A stretch of 64,000 nt of DNA from contig NZ_POVL01000005.1 of assembly GCF_002939185.1 (NCBI RefSeq), forward strand, positions 1 to 64,000. The letters are read 5' to 3'. Position 1 is the first letter of the stretch, and every line of letters starts with the position of its first letter. The position numbers were made by a program, and so were the translations under genes. Under the pieces are notes generated by a model. That model was not told the origin of the DNA, did not search any database, and saw only the letters and a program-made list of their open reading frames with translations. This DNA comes from Enterobacter sichuanensis. Its GTDB lineage: Bacteria; Pseudomonadota; Gammaproteobacteria; Enterobacterales; Enterobacteriaceae. Positions 1-7,404 of this stretch are shown here, piece by piece.

Positions 1-452
1 CCTAACAAGTTACCGTCCTTATACAAATGGGTAATCTTCTCATAATTAAACGCCACTTCCTCCATATGCCCCGTCCCCGGACAGCCTCGGGTGTCGTACA
101 TGACTGGACTCAAAGAAATGACCTTAACGTTCTCGAGCGTGATTCGGTAATACTCCTCCTCTTGCCCGGAATAGTTAATATGGTAAAACCTGAATTCTGC
201 CGTTTTAAGGGTCTGACCTGTTGCTGCCGCTTTGAACAGATAGGGCGAAGAGCTGTCCAGTTCCTTGGTAAACTGAAACGGCGAGTGTTGGCGAGTGCCG
301 GTGACCTTTCCCGTTGCCGAATCGGTTGGCAGGCTGAGGTTATGCTGTAATCCTCTTAGCTCAATGCTTCCTTCCCTTTGTGCAACGTCACAAGAACCAC
401 AAATCATTGTGCCGCCGTCATTGGTTAAAAAGAGATGTACAGGTACGGCCAT
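1..452 (-). CDS. hcp: Hcp family type VI secretion tube protein (3' end outside window)
   Basis: Translating leftward from the ATG at 450-452 gives about 150 residues with no stop before the window edge. The protein starts MAVPVHLFLTNDGG and has the Hcp pattern: LRGLQHNLSLP near residue 33, a central FTKELDSSSPYLFKAA segment, and a YYRITLENVKVISLSP strand. Hcp forms hexameric rings stacked into the inner tube that carries effectors. The ribosome site AAGGAG lies 7 bases upstream, which supports this start. It is the last of three leftward genes, 18 bases after the DUF1493-like gene. No sheath, baseplate or VgrG gene is visible, so this is an orphan hcp or the edge of a larger cluster. The family call is confident. 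Whether a C-terminal toxin domain follows cannot be seen. Confidence 0.9.
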   Translation of the reverse strand, partial: MAVPVHLFLTNDGGTMICGSCDVAQREGSIELRGLQHNLSLPTDSATGKVTGTRQHSPFQFTKELDSSSPYLFKAAATGQTLKTAEFRFYHINYSGQEEEYYRITLENVKVISLSPVMYDTRGCPGTGHMEEVAFNYEKITHLYKDGNLL

Positions 453-470
453 TCTATTGCTCCTTGCGTT

Positions 471-803
471 TTAGTCGTATAACCATTTGCCCGCTTTTGC
501 GGATTCGATAAGCATTCCAATGGTGAAATCGGGAACCATCACCACTGGGTATTTTTTGAATGGATTCCATGAAAAAGGCTCATCAGGGTAGTAGGTGTTT
601 ATGCTAAAATTCCCTCTATCAACATCAAATTCTTTAAAAAATTCTTCCATTAAATCTTCTGCTTCAGTGACATCAAGCTGCATGTCAGTATCCAAATCAG
701 TTTTTGCATTCAGTAATTTCTGCTTCGCTTCGTTATTCATCAGATAAACGCCGTTATAGCGTCTGGCTAAGGCGTAGATGCGCTGCTCAATATCCTCTAC
801 CAT
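471..803 (-). CDS. DUF1493-like acidic small protein upstream of hcp
   Basis: This 110-residue acidic protein resembles the DUF1493 family, with a C-terminal signature VPDFTIGMLIESAKAGKWLYD-like segment and an acidic middle region (residues 30-60). Family members occur near type VI secretion genes in enterobacteria, and some have been compared to acyl carrier proteins, but their function is not settled. The start codon overlaps the end of the upstream membrane-protein gene by 7 bases (ATGGTAG), and there is no clear ribosome site of its own. Translation is therefore probably coupled. The hcp gene follows after 18 bases. I infer a role linked to the neighbouring membrane protein or to Hcp cargo. 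The family match is from memory of its sequence pattern and is moderately secure. Confidence 0.6.
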   Translation of the reverse strand: MVEDIEQRIYALARRYNGVYLMNNEAKQKLLNAKTDLDTDMQLDVTEAEDLMEEFFKEFDVDRGNFSINTYYPDEPFSWNPFKKYPVVMVPDFTIGMLIESAKAGKWLYD

Positions 804-1255
804 AGTTTGTCACTGCCCCGCGCGATTCGATTATAATCACGTATTGCAGCATAGGTGATTAATGATACGTCAGCGACTAATATCACCATGCCAACTAATG
901 GAATCGTTCTTCCGATAAAGGTACTGATTTGTGAAACCATCCTACAGCGTACAGTCCATGGCGTGTACCCGCCAATCCATGTCGGGAGTTTGATGCCATA
1001 CGGGAACTTTGCTTGTTTAAAATAACGCCTCATGGCTTTCGAGGCTCGAGACGTACCTTCTTTAGCTCCCGCGGGTTTCTTTCTGGTCTTCTGATTATTA
1101 GCACCGCTGTATAGCGCAGTAATTCCAGCGACATCGTCAATGCCAAAATGATCGGCAATTGATTCGCAGTAAATCATAAAGAAAAGGCCGCCAGCTGTGA
1201 GGTTTGTTCTACCAGCATAAAAATACGTTCCATTTAGTTCTTCGGTTGTGTCCAT
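797..1255 (-). CDS. Small membrane protein in hcp operon, unknown function
   Basis: This 152-residue basic protein starts at the ATG at 1253-1255, which has a strong GGAGGAAG ribosome site 1-2 bases away from ideal spacing. An upstream in-frame ATG at 1321 is less well supported. The N-terminal part has a weak hydrophobic stretch (LTAGGLFFMIYC). A lysine/arginine-rich linker follows (residues 50-78). The C-terminal half carries a clear membrane segment (IPLVGMVILVADVSLITYAA). It ends overlapping the DUF1493-like gene. I do not recognise a named family. Its position as first gene of an hcp operon makes a secreted membrane-active effector or its helper plausible, but nothing in the sequence proves that. 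Confidence 0.6.
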   Translation of the reverse strand: MDTTEELNGTYFYAGRTNLTAGGLFFMIYCESIADHFGIDDVAGITALYSGANNQKTRKKPAGAKEGTSRASKAMRRYFKQAKFPYGIKLPTWIGGYTPWTVRCRMVSQISTFIGRTIPLVGMVILVADVSLITYAAIRDYNRIARGSDKLW

Positions 1256-1410
1256 TCTTCCTCCGATGATTGCTCCAGGAAGAGATAATAAAAGCTGATA
1301 AAAATATATTTTGAGAGGCATATCTTATTTTAAAAAAATATAAAACATTCATCTGAACACAACTATTCGTAGCTATTATTCATATTTATTATATTATACA
1401 CAAAAAAAGG

Positions 1411-1501
1411 ACTGTGGTGCCGGGTGCCTCCCGGTGAGCAAAGCCCGCATAATGACGTTAACCCATAAATTATGCCCCACCGCACAGGGGGATTCACCAC
1501 A
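1411..1501. other. Cloverleaf-like inverted-repeat element between operons
   Basis: Several nested inverted repeats lie in this gene-free stretch. TGTGGTG (1413-1419) pairs with CACCACA (1495-1501) as a closing stem. Inside it are CCGGG/CCCGG (1420-1424 with 1430-1434), GCATAAT/ATTATGC (1447-1453 with 1469-1475) and CCCC/GGGG (1475-1478 with 1487-1490). The last two share one base, so they cannot both be full length. Flanking DNA is very A+T-rich. The fold could be a structured RNA, a recombination site or a cruciform-type repeat. I cannot name a family. The only reading frame across it is leftward, 65 codons, and unconvincing. Confidence 0.45.
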
Positions 1502-1560
1502 ATAAAAAGTATATGAAAAGGGGAACGATAAAAAAGCGGTTCAATGAGTCGATAACGCAT

Positions 1561-1776
1561 CGGTTATTGAACTACTTTGCCAAATAAGCGCCAGCAACTC
1601 CCGTTTATCATTTCAGCCTACCTTTATTATCCCCGCAAATACCGCAATCAATGCCATTTTATTTACCCATCAATGAGTTGATGTATTTTGGTTTTATGCC
1701 AGGCTTTTTGAGCGAATAATAATCCCTGACTCTGGGGCTATTTCCCTTTCAGCGTGATGATGAAAAAGGACAAGAT
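1561..1776. other. Gene-free spacer upstream of guaD
   Basis: The spacer continues from the inverted-repeat element at 1411-1501 and holds no credible reading frame. It should contain the guaD promoter, but I see no confident -35/-10 pair or operator. The ribosome site AAGGA at about 1764-1768 belongs to guaD. Confidence 0.4.
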
Positions 1777-3156
1777 ATGAACACCCTACACGCATTTCCC
1801 TGGCAGCAGGTTGTCAGTGCTCAAGGCTACACCGCGGAATCAAAGGACCGTGTGTCCCACTTTAGCGACACGCTGTTCTGTATCGATGGCAGCGGCACCA
1901 TTGTCGATATTATACAGGGTGACAATAGCGCGTTCAGGCCCGTGCGGGATGCGGCCCGTAAGGCAGGTAAGCTTACCGAGCTCTCTTCAGACCAGTATCT
2001 GCTGCCGGGGCTGATCGATCTGCATGTCCACGCTCCGCAGTGGCCGCAGATGGGCAAGGCTCTGGATAAGCCGCTGGAAGAGTGGCTGAATGACTATACG
2101 TTCCCGCTGGAGGCTAAGTTCGCCGACATCGCCTTTGCCCGCCGCCACTACACGGAACTGGTCAATGCGCTGCTGGCGAACGGCACCACCACCGCCGTCT
2201 ACTTCGCTACCCTGCACACGGAAAGCAGCGTGGAGCTGGCCCGCATCTGTCTGGAGCAGGGTCAACGGGCACTGATTGGCCGGGTGGCGATGGACGATCC
2301 CTCCCAGTGCCCTGACTACTACCGGGACGAAAGCGCGGCGACGGCCCTTGCCGAAACCCGCGAGTTTATTCGTGCCGTTGCATCGCTTCCCGGCAACACG
2401 GCAAAACGCGTGCTCCCGGTCATCACTCCACGGTTTATTCCGTCCTGTACGGATGCTCTGCTGGAAGGTCTTGGAGAGATTGCCACGGAGACGGGCTGCC
2501 ACGTGCAGACCCACTGTTCGGAAAGCGACTGGGAACACGCTTACGTTAAACAGCGTTTAGGTAAAACGGATACCACGGCGCTGCGGGACTTCGGCCTGCT
2601 GACCAGAAAGACCGTACTCGCGCATTCAAACCATATCGAAGATGATGATGCTGACCTGATTAAGGAAACCGGGGCGGGCGTCGCGCACTGCCCTCTGTCC
2701 AACTTCTACTTTGCCAATGCGGTCTTCCCCCTGCGCGTTATGCTGGACCGCGGGCTTAACGTCGGCTTAGGCACCGATATTGCGGGCGGCCACAGCCCTT
2801 CGGTATTTGATGCCTGCCGCCATGCCATGACCGCCAGTAAAGCCCTGAATGACGGCGTCGATGCCCGTATCGCCGCGGAACAGCGCGGCAGACCTGGCTC
2901 GGCAGTCAGCTTCCGGGAAGCGTTCTGGCTGGCGACCGGGGGTGCGGGAGAGGTGCTTGACCTGCGCGTGGGCAAACTGGCGGTCGGCTACCAGTTCGAT
3001 GCCATTGTGATCGATACCCGAGCCGCCGGCAGCGACATTTATATTGATACGGCCGAGGACACACCGGAAGACCGGTTGCAGAAAATTATCTATAACGCCA
3101 GACGCAATAATATCAGCCGCGTCTGGGTAGACGGCAGAGCCGTCAATATCCAATAG
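1777..3156 (+). CDS. guaD: Guanine deaminase
   Basis: This 459-residue amidohydrolase should hydrolyse guanine to xanthine and ammonia in purine salvage in the cytoplasm. The metal-binding motif PGLIDLHVHAPQ places His83 and His85. His246 in QTHCSESDWEH, His283 in LAHSNH and Asp334 in GLGTDIAGG complete the zinc site, in the order typical of GuaD. The length fits the family (about 440-460). The ATG has an AAGGA ribosome site 8 bases upstream. The gene stands alone, with a strong inverted repeat 21 bases after the stop. Codon use looks like the core chromosome although its neighbours are accessory genes. The family is secure. Substrate preference for guanine over related purines is inferred from the motifs. 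Confidence 0.92.
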   Translation: MNTLHAFPWQQVVSAQGYTAESKDRVSHFSDTLFCIDGSGTIVDIIQGDNSAFRPVRDAARKAGKLTELSSDQYLLPGLIDLHVHAPQWPQMGKALDKPLEEWLNDYTFPLEAKFADIAFARRHYTELVNALLANGTTTAVYFATLHTESSVELARICLEQGQRALIGRVAMDDPSQCPDYYRDESAATALAETREFIRAVASLPGNTAKRVLPVITPRFIPSCTDALLEGLGEIATETGCHVQTHCSESDWEHAYVKQRLGKTDTTALRDFGLLTRKTVLAHSNHIEDDDADLIKETGAGVAHCPLSNFYFANAVFPLRVMLDRGLNVGLGTDIAGGHSPSVFDACRHAMTASKALNDGVDARIAAEQRGRPGSAVSFREAFWLATGGAGEVLDLRVGKLAVGYQFDAIVIDTRAAGSDIYIDTAEDTPEDRLQKIIYNARRNNISRVWVDGRAVNIQ

Positions 3157-3177
3157 TCCGTCCACATAATAACCCCG

Positions 3178-3209
3178 CCCCTGAGAAAACACCTGTATTT
3201 TCTCAGGGG
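3178..3209 (+). terminator. 12-bp perfect inverted repeat after guaD
   Basis: CCCCTGAGAAAA (3178-3189) and TTTTCTCAGGGG (3198-3209) form a 12-bp perfect stem with an 8-base loop, 21 bases after the guaD stop. No clear T-run follows, so termination strength is uncertain. About 290 bases with no gene follow up to position 3497. Confidence 0.6.
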
Positions 3210-3497
3210 AATTACATCAGCTTTAATAATTACTCATTTATGAAAGAACCGTTTTTTGCCAACGCGAATTAACTCAGATTTATCTTAAAAGGATAATACA
3301 CAAACCCAGGCCTGAACGGTTTTTAGCAAAATAACGTCCATCAATCCGTGATTTTTATATTTGCCGCCCCCGATAACCAACTCTACTCTGTCTACGTCAC
3401 ACGGTTGCATGCCGTTGATATCAGATGCCTATGATGACGCAGGAAATTATTAAGCATGCTGAAATACAATACACTGACATCCGAAGGGAGATAGAAC

Positions 3498-4262
3498 ATG
3501 TCTACAAAAAGCGCATGGTCTGGCGCAATTGATTCAACAAAAGAACAAGGTATCAATACCGGTCTGAAGGTCAACCAAGGCGATAAGATCACCATTATCG
3601 CTACGGGCCTGATCAAATATGGCAAGGAAGATCACGCATGGGCTTACCCGGGCGGTAATATTGGTAAGAACGGGCAAAAAAAGGATATTGCCATCCTCAA
3701 GGCGCGTTTTAGCGATTCCGGCAAAAGCTACGATATCGGTACCGGTGTATATCAACTGGCCGCACAGGAAAGCGGTGAACTGAGATTATTCATTAGCGAC
3801 TCGTCCCACAGCGATAATACCGGTTCATTCCATGCGGATGTTTATCTGGGGAGTGATGAAGAACACGCGACACAAGACCCCGTTCAGTGGAAGGGCCACA
3901 TTCCTGCAACCAACAGTGAATGGGTGAAGACCGGGATCACCGTTCGCCTGGGCGACAGCATTCTGCTGGTTGCTGCGGGGCAGGCCCAGTATGACAGCCG
4001 CGGGCGCACCTTCGGACCGGATGGCGACAGCCAGCATCCTTCCGCTAAGGCGCCTGACCCGTCGTTTGTTCTGCCGGGCGCCATTGCAGGCGCGCTGTTG
4101 ATTAAAATTGGCGATAAAATCTATTCGGTCGGTTCCGGCGGCAAGCCGTTGAAAGCCCAGACGGAGGGTGAAATCGCCTTTATTTTTAACGATACCAACA
4201 AGGCATCGGAATACGCCAATAACACGGGCGGTTATGACGTGAATCTGATCGTGACGCGCTAA
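3498..4262 (+). CDS. Tandem LecA (PA-IL)-like lectin
   Basis: The 254 residues form two copies of the fold seen in the galactose-binding lectin LecA (PA-IL) of Pseudomonas. Copy 1 (about 7-117) begins WSGAIDSTKEQ and ends TGSFHADVYLG. Copy 2 (about 129-252) begins VQWKGHIPATNSEW and ends TGGYDVNLIV. Copy 2 keeps the calcium and sugar-site signature best: a Tyr in QAQYD, an Asp in IFNDTN and an Asn pair in EYANNTG. Copy 1 has ISDSSHSDNTG at the equivalent place, so its site may differ. There is no signal peptide, as in LecA. LecA is a single-domain tetramer, so a fused pair is unusual. The start has a ribosome site (GGGAG) and the gene is monocistronic. Sugar specificity is inferred. Confidence 0.82.
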   Translation: MSTKSAWSGAIDSTKEQGINTGLKVNQGDKITIIATGLIKYGKEDHAWAYPGGNIGKNGQKKDIAILKARFSDSGKSYDIGTGVYQLAAQESGELRLFISDSSHSDNTGSFHADVYLGSDEEHATQDPVQWKGHIPATNSEWVKTGITVRLGDSILLVAAGQAQYDSRGRTFGPDGDSQHPSAKAPDPSFVLPGAIAGALLIKIGDKIYSVGSGGKPLKAQTEGEIAFIFNDTNKASEYANNTGGYDVNLIVTR

Positions 4263-4268
4263 AGTGAT

Positions 4269-4306
4269 GCAGGGTGAAAATGAATGCAGATTCACTTTCA
4301 CCCTGC
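4269..4306 (+). terminator. Inverted repeat after lectin gene
   Basis: GCAGGGTGAAA (4269-4279) and TTTCACCCTGC (4296-4306) form an 11-bp perfect stem, with further pairing inside the loop (TGAAT/ATTCA). It lies 6 bases after the lectin stop. No T-run follows. It is probably a terminator or transcript-stabilising hairpin. Confidence 0.6.
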
Positions 4307-4361
4307 CGGGAAGATGCTCATGAATCGATGAAAGAATGATAGAAAAATTCAGTGAACTATC

Positions 4362-4625
4362 TCATGCCCGTTTCAGGCTGCATATCTTTCGGATGACGAA
4401 CATCAGTAGTGCGGTAACGACGACCATCATCCCACCCAACACCCACAGGAATGAGGGGTCAGCTTCACCATCAGCAAACCCCAGACCGGTGCGATTTAAA
4501 AAATCATTGCTGGCTTGAGATAAGTAATCGAGCCAGCCTCCCAGGGGGAACAGGACGATAAAGAAGGAGGCAACAAGGCATGCCAGGCCAATCAGGATAT
4601 TATTTTTTAACTTTGCATGAAGCAT
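4362..4625 (-). CDS. Two-helix membrane protein, candidate Tlde1 immunity protein
   Basis: This 87-residue protein has two membrane helices, about residues 8-30 (ILIGLACLVASFFIVLFPLGG) and 59-81 (FLWVLGGMMVVVTALLMFVI), joined by a mostly polar loop, and a basic C-terminus. Its start overlaps the end of the preceding DUF2778/Tlde1-type gene by 26 bases, with its own GGAAGG-like ribosome site inside that gene. Type VI effectors with L,D-transpeptidase-related folds act in the periplasm and are encoded with membrane-bound immunity proteins. The position, size and topology fit that role. Sequence homology to a named immunity family could not be judged by eye. Confidence 0.6.
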   Translation of the reverse strand: MLHAKLKNNILIGLACLVASFFIVLFPLGGWLDYLSQASNDFLNRTGLGFADGEADPSFLWVLGGMMVVVTALLMFVIRKICSLKRA

Positions 4626-5130
4626 AATCAGCCCTTCCTGTCACATCAATACGTCCGTATGCCATCAACCCTTTACCACCAGGAACACGAATCTTCTTAC
4701 GTGCAAGCAAAGATTGTCTGACCAGTTGGAAATCAGGGATATTATAGAACGTTATGCATCCCCACGATTCTCCCTCACCATTCGGCCTCAACGGATGAAG
4801 TCGAAATGAACCTCTGTCGACCCCATTCACAAATACGTTATCAGCCATGGTCGAAGCATTAAACAAGCCGAACCATTCAGAATGATTGGTACCGTTCTTG
4901 AAGTCTTTTACAAAACGCTCGACCCGATTAGCAATACTGCCTTCCGGCGCATCAACGATCCAGTACGTACCCACAGGTAATGCTGCATTCCTGATAAAGG
5001 CGCACTCAGCAATATTGGTTACGGGTTCTATCCCTGAAAAAACGGGAAACGTCCCAACGCCATAAACGTGTAGTTTCAGCCTTCTTCCATCGATGGAGAC
5101 ATCGTTGTAATCCATCCTACAAATCTGCAT
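4600..5130 (-). CDS. Tlde1-like (DUF2778) type VI peptidoglycan effector
   Basis: This 176-residue protein matches the DUF2778/Tlde1 pattern. An N-terminal LKLHVYGVGTFPVFSG segment is followed by PVGTYWIVD (52-60) and the catalytic HPLRPNGEGESWGCITFYN region with His112 and Cys125. Tlde1 proteins are type VI effectors related to L,D-transpeptidases that cut or exchange tetrapeptide stems in the target cell periplasm. There is no signal peptide, as expected for cargo delivered by secretion rather than exported by Sec. A GGGAGGA ribosome site lies 6 bases before the ATG. The downstream overlapping gene is the candidate immunity protein. No hcp, vgrG or PAAR gene is adjacent, so delivery must rely on genes elsewhere, perhaps the hcp at the window start. 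Confidence 0.82.
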   Translation of the reverse strand: MQICRMDYNDVSIDGRRLKLHVYGVGTFPVFSGIEPVTNIAECAFIRNAALPVGTYWIVDAPEGSIANRVERFVKDFKNGTNHSEWFGLFNASTMADNVFVNGVDRGSFRLHPLRPNGEGESWGCITFYNIPDFQLVRQSLLARKKIRVPGGKGLMAYGRIDVTGRADYASCKVKK

Positions 5131-5205
5131 AGCAATCCTCCCTGTCGCTTTGCGGAGAATGTTACATCCGATTTATTGGGTGCACCAGCAGAGTTAGATA
5201 ATTCA

Positions 5206-5248
5206 TAAAAAAACAAAAAAATACGGACATGTGTATTCACGTCCGTAT
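5206..5248 (-). terminator. Rho-independent terminator after symE-like gene
   Basis: ATACGGAC (5221-5228) and GTCCGTAT (5241-5248) form an 8-bp stem with a 12-base loop. Reading leftward, the stem is followed by a run of T broken once by G (5220 down to 5206). This is a canonical intrinsic terminator, 43 bases downstream of the symE-like stop. It insulates the symE-like gene from the Tlde1 gene. Confidence 0.85.
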
Positions 5249-5291
5249 TAACTCATCCTTTTACAGGATTAATGAAAGGAGATTTTAGATA

Positions 5292-5759
5292 TTATTCCGC
5301 CCGACCAGTTCCGCGCTTCACCACAGGTATATCTCCCGTATCATTCAGCGCCCCCGGAAACGTTTTTAACCACTGGGCGACTTTCTGCTTATTTATATTC
5401 ACCACGCTCATACCTTCCAGGCATCCCCATAATTCTCTTGTATGCTGTGGGGTAATCACAATGCAGTCTTTCATGGCGCGGATTTTCACCGGCATACCGT
5501 TGATAAAGCCTGCACGGTTTAACCAGTCTCCGCCCAGCAGAAGATATTTCATGTCTATGCGCGCGTACAGTTCGCAGCAGGCGGCGCTGTCTTGCGGCGT
5601 TTCCGCGCGAGGATGAATGGGTGCCGCGTTGGGCTGGTTGCCGTGAAGACGGCGGGCGCTGTTTTTGCGTACCAGCTCGCGGTTTTCAATCATGCCGGTG
5701 AAAGCGTCTGATTCTGTTTTGCAAACAGTAAACTCTGGCTTAAAATTCGTCGCAGCCAT
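5292..5759 (-). CDS. SymE-family toxin
   Basis: This 155-residue protein has a C-terminal SymE-type domain, about residues 70-130, with LLLGGDWLNRAGFINGMPVKIR followed by CIVITPQ. SymE of E. coli is an SOS-induced protein controlled by the antisense RNA SymR. Its overproduction blocks growth, and it has been linked to RNA cleavage and DNA condensation. The start is the ATG at 5757-5759, with AGGAG 7 bases upstream. An in-frame TTG two codons earlier is less likely. The N-terminal 65 residues (basic, with ARRLHGNQPN) are longer than in E. coli SymE. Any antisense RNA would come from the gap at 5760-6060, but I could not identify its promoter. The family call is good. Toxicity is inferred. Confidence 0.75.
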   Translation of the reverse strand: MAATNFKPEFTVCKTESDAFTGMIENRELVRKNSARRLHGNQPNAAPIHPRAETPQDSAACCELYARIDMKYLLLGGDWLNRAGFINGMPVKIRAMKDCIVITPQHTRELWGCLEGMSVVNINKQKVAQWLKTFPGALNDTGDIPVVKRGTGRAE

Positions 5760-6060
5760 TTTCAACTCCTGATTAGTTGGTTGTGGTTAGCGGTATGGAG
5801 GTGTTGCAGCACCTTCATATCGCGAATTCTTCGTTAAATATTCTTCGATATATCCTTTGCCGTTCGGCGTAATTTCTGGTGCTCATTATACAGGGCTGAA
5901 TATAAATACAGCGTGTTTGGTGTGGGGTAAATTTGGATTTTGCGAGGGGGATTCAGGAAATAGAGCCGGGTGCGGTAAGGTCATGTTTTTGTTGATTGTG
6001 GGTTGATTGGTCTGGGTTTTGCGAGCATCATCGCAATTATTTACCTTCTTCCGTAACGCG

Positions 6061-6930
6061 ATGGCTTCCAGCAGAACTCTCGAACAGGCAATTGCCGATA
6101 TCACCATCTGGCGCAAAGGCGAACAGCGCGCGCCGCATAAACCTTTATTGCTTCTGTACGTGCTGGCGAACTATCAGCAGGGGCATGCGCGACTGTTTGA
6201 TTATGGAACCGAGGTCCACGAGCAGTTGCTTAGCCTGTTAGAACGCTTTGGCCCACAGCGGAAGGCGCATTACCCGAATATGCCTTTCTGGCGGCTTAAG
6301 GGGGATGGGTTCTGGGATCTTCAGAATACTGAGCTCTGTTCGACCACGGGTAGCAAACAGCCACCAGTAAAAGAACTTGTGGAACATAACGTAGCAGGCG
6401 GGTTTGATGAAGAACACTTTGCGTTGCTGAGTAAGAACAAAAACCTGATCGGCTCGCTGGCGCAGCAGATCCTTGAAGCGCATTTTCCTGAAAGCATTCA
6501 GGAAGAGATCGCGGATGAGATGGGTTTTGATATTCAACAGATCCGTAAGGTTCGCGATCCGCTGTTCCGCCAGCAGGTGCTGCGAGCTTATAACTATGAG
6601 TGTGCAATCTGCGGGTTTAATATGCGACATGATAACGCCTCTGTTGGACTTGAAGCCGCGCATATCAAGTGGAAGCAGTTTGGCGGACCGTGTGAGATTA
6701 CCAATGGCCTGGCGCTGTGTGCGATTCATCATAAGGCGTTTGATAAAGGATCGATTGGGCTGGATGAGAGTATGCGGGTGCTGGTGTCTGAGGCAGTGAA
6801 TGGGGGCGGGATTGTTGGGCGGCTGTTCTGGGATTTTGCTGGGAAGGAGATTGCATTGCCGATGGTGAAAGGGAATTATCCTGAGGAAGGGTTTGTGGAG
6901 TGGCATCGGAGGGAGGTGTTTAGAGGATGA
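6061..6930 (+). CDS. HNH endonuclease with phosphorothioate-DNA-binding-type N-terminus
   Basis: The 289-residue product has an N-terminal domain (about 1-130) with the motif RAPHKPLLLLYVLA, typical of the sulfur-binding domain of ScoMcrA-type type IV restriction enzymes. The C-terminal HNH nuclease (about 170-245) shows CAICGFN, LEAAHIKW and GLALCAIHHKAFD. Such enzymes recognise phosphorothioate-modified or methylated incoming DNA and cut nearby. I chose the ATG at 6061 because the family normally starts just before the LEQAIADITIW helix. The longer frame needs a TTG at 6007. No strong ribosome site is visible. No dnd or ssp modification genes lie in the window, consistent with a stand-alone restriction role. 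The gene ends only 4 bases before the element boundary repeat. Confidence 0.8.
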   Translation: MASSRTLEQAIADITIWRKGEQRAPHKPLLLLYVLANYQQGHARLFDYGTEVHEQLLSLLERFGPQRKAHYPNMPFWRLKGDGFWDLQNTELCSTTGSKQPPVKELVEHNVAGGFDEEHFALLSKNKNLIGSLAQQILEAHFPESIQEEIADEMGFDIQQIRKVRDPLFRQQVLRAYNYECAICGFNMRHDNASVGLEAAHIKWKQFGGPCEITNGLALCAIHHKAFDKGSIGLDESMRVLVSEAVNGGGIVGRLFWDFAGKEIALPMVKGNYPEEGFVEWHRREVFRG

Positions 6931-6933
6931 GTG

Positions 6934-6952
6934 CGAAGGCCGGACTCGAACC
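6934..6952. repeat. Distal attachment repeat of the leuX element
   Basis: CGAAGGCCGGACTCGAACC here is identical to 15747-15765, which lies in the 3' half (T-arm and acceptor) of the leuX tRNA gene. The sequence beyond the repeat departs from the tRNA immediately. This is what tyrosine-integrase insertion into a tRNA 3' end leaves at the far junction. Confidence 0.85.
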
Positions 6953-7101
6953 TAACTCTCCGTAACCTGCTGTAATCGCGTGCCAGAGCATCAAATAGAA
7001 TGCAATTGTAGGACGCTTTCGTAATAGATCGCGAGCTGGATTGTATGATGGAAGAAGAAAGTGCCGATCAGAGTTTCACTTTCTCCTGCCATGACCTAAA
7101 G

Positions 7102-7404
7102 CTATATCTTGGTTCGCTGTATCACTCGAACCATCTTGCCATCCTTATCAAACAAAACCGCGATATGCGCCCCTGAGCCGCCAATCAAAGATCCCCGAGA
7201 ATATATCCATTGCAATAGAGTTCCCCCACCAGGAGCCGCCGAAACCGATGTTGGTTTGCCAAGTGAGGTTGATGCATCCTGGAGCGTTGTTACCCCCGGT
7301 TGCATCGAATCCACGACATTAGGATCAAACTTAGTGCCTGCGGTCATACAGGCTGTAAGCGTCAGAGAAAGGACAAACAGGACTGCAAATCTCTTGATCA
7401 TCAT
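7102..7404 (-). CDS. BamE/SmpA-like small lipoprotein
   Basis: This 100-residue precursor begins MMIKRFAVLFVLSLTLTAC, a signal peptide ending in a lipobox (LTAC), so the mature protein should be lipid-anchored at its cysteine. The mature part resembles the SmpA/OmlA (BamE) fold: MQPGVTTLQDASTSLGKPTSV, then LLQWIYSRG, and a final strand AVLFDKDGKMVRVIQ. Stand-alone members of this family occur widely on mobile elements with no known role. The ATG at 7402-7404 has an AGGA ribosome site 8 bases upstream. A second ATG follows directly. The gene is monocistronic and lies closest to the far attachment site. Function in this element is unknown. Confidence 0.7.
   Translation of the reverse strand: MMIKRFAVLFVLSLTLTACMTAGTKFDPNVVDSMQPGVTTLQDASTSLGKPTSVSAAPGGGTLLQWIYSRGSLIGGSGAHIAVLFDKDGKMVRVIQRTKI

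Noticed and set aside
1363-1560. Leftward 65-codon frame
   Set aside because: It crosses the nested inverted repeats at 1411-1501, lacks a ribosome site, and its product looks random.
4600-5130. Housekeeping L,D-transpeptidase
   Set aside because: There is no signal peptide or YkuD-length domain. The N-terminal SG-containing segment and the overlapping membrane partner fit the type VI effector group.
6931-6960. A second tRNA gene or tRNA pseudogene
   Set aside because: Only 19 bases match the leuX 3' region. No anticodon or D-arm is present, so it is an attachment remnant.
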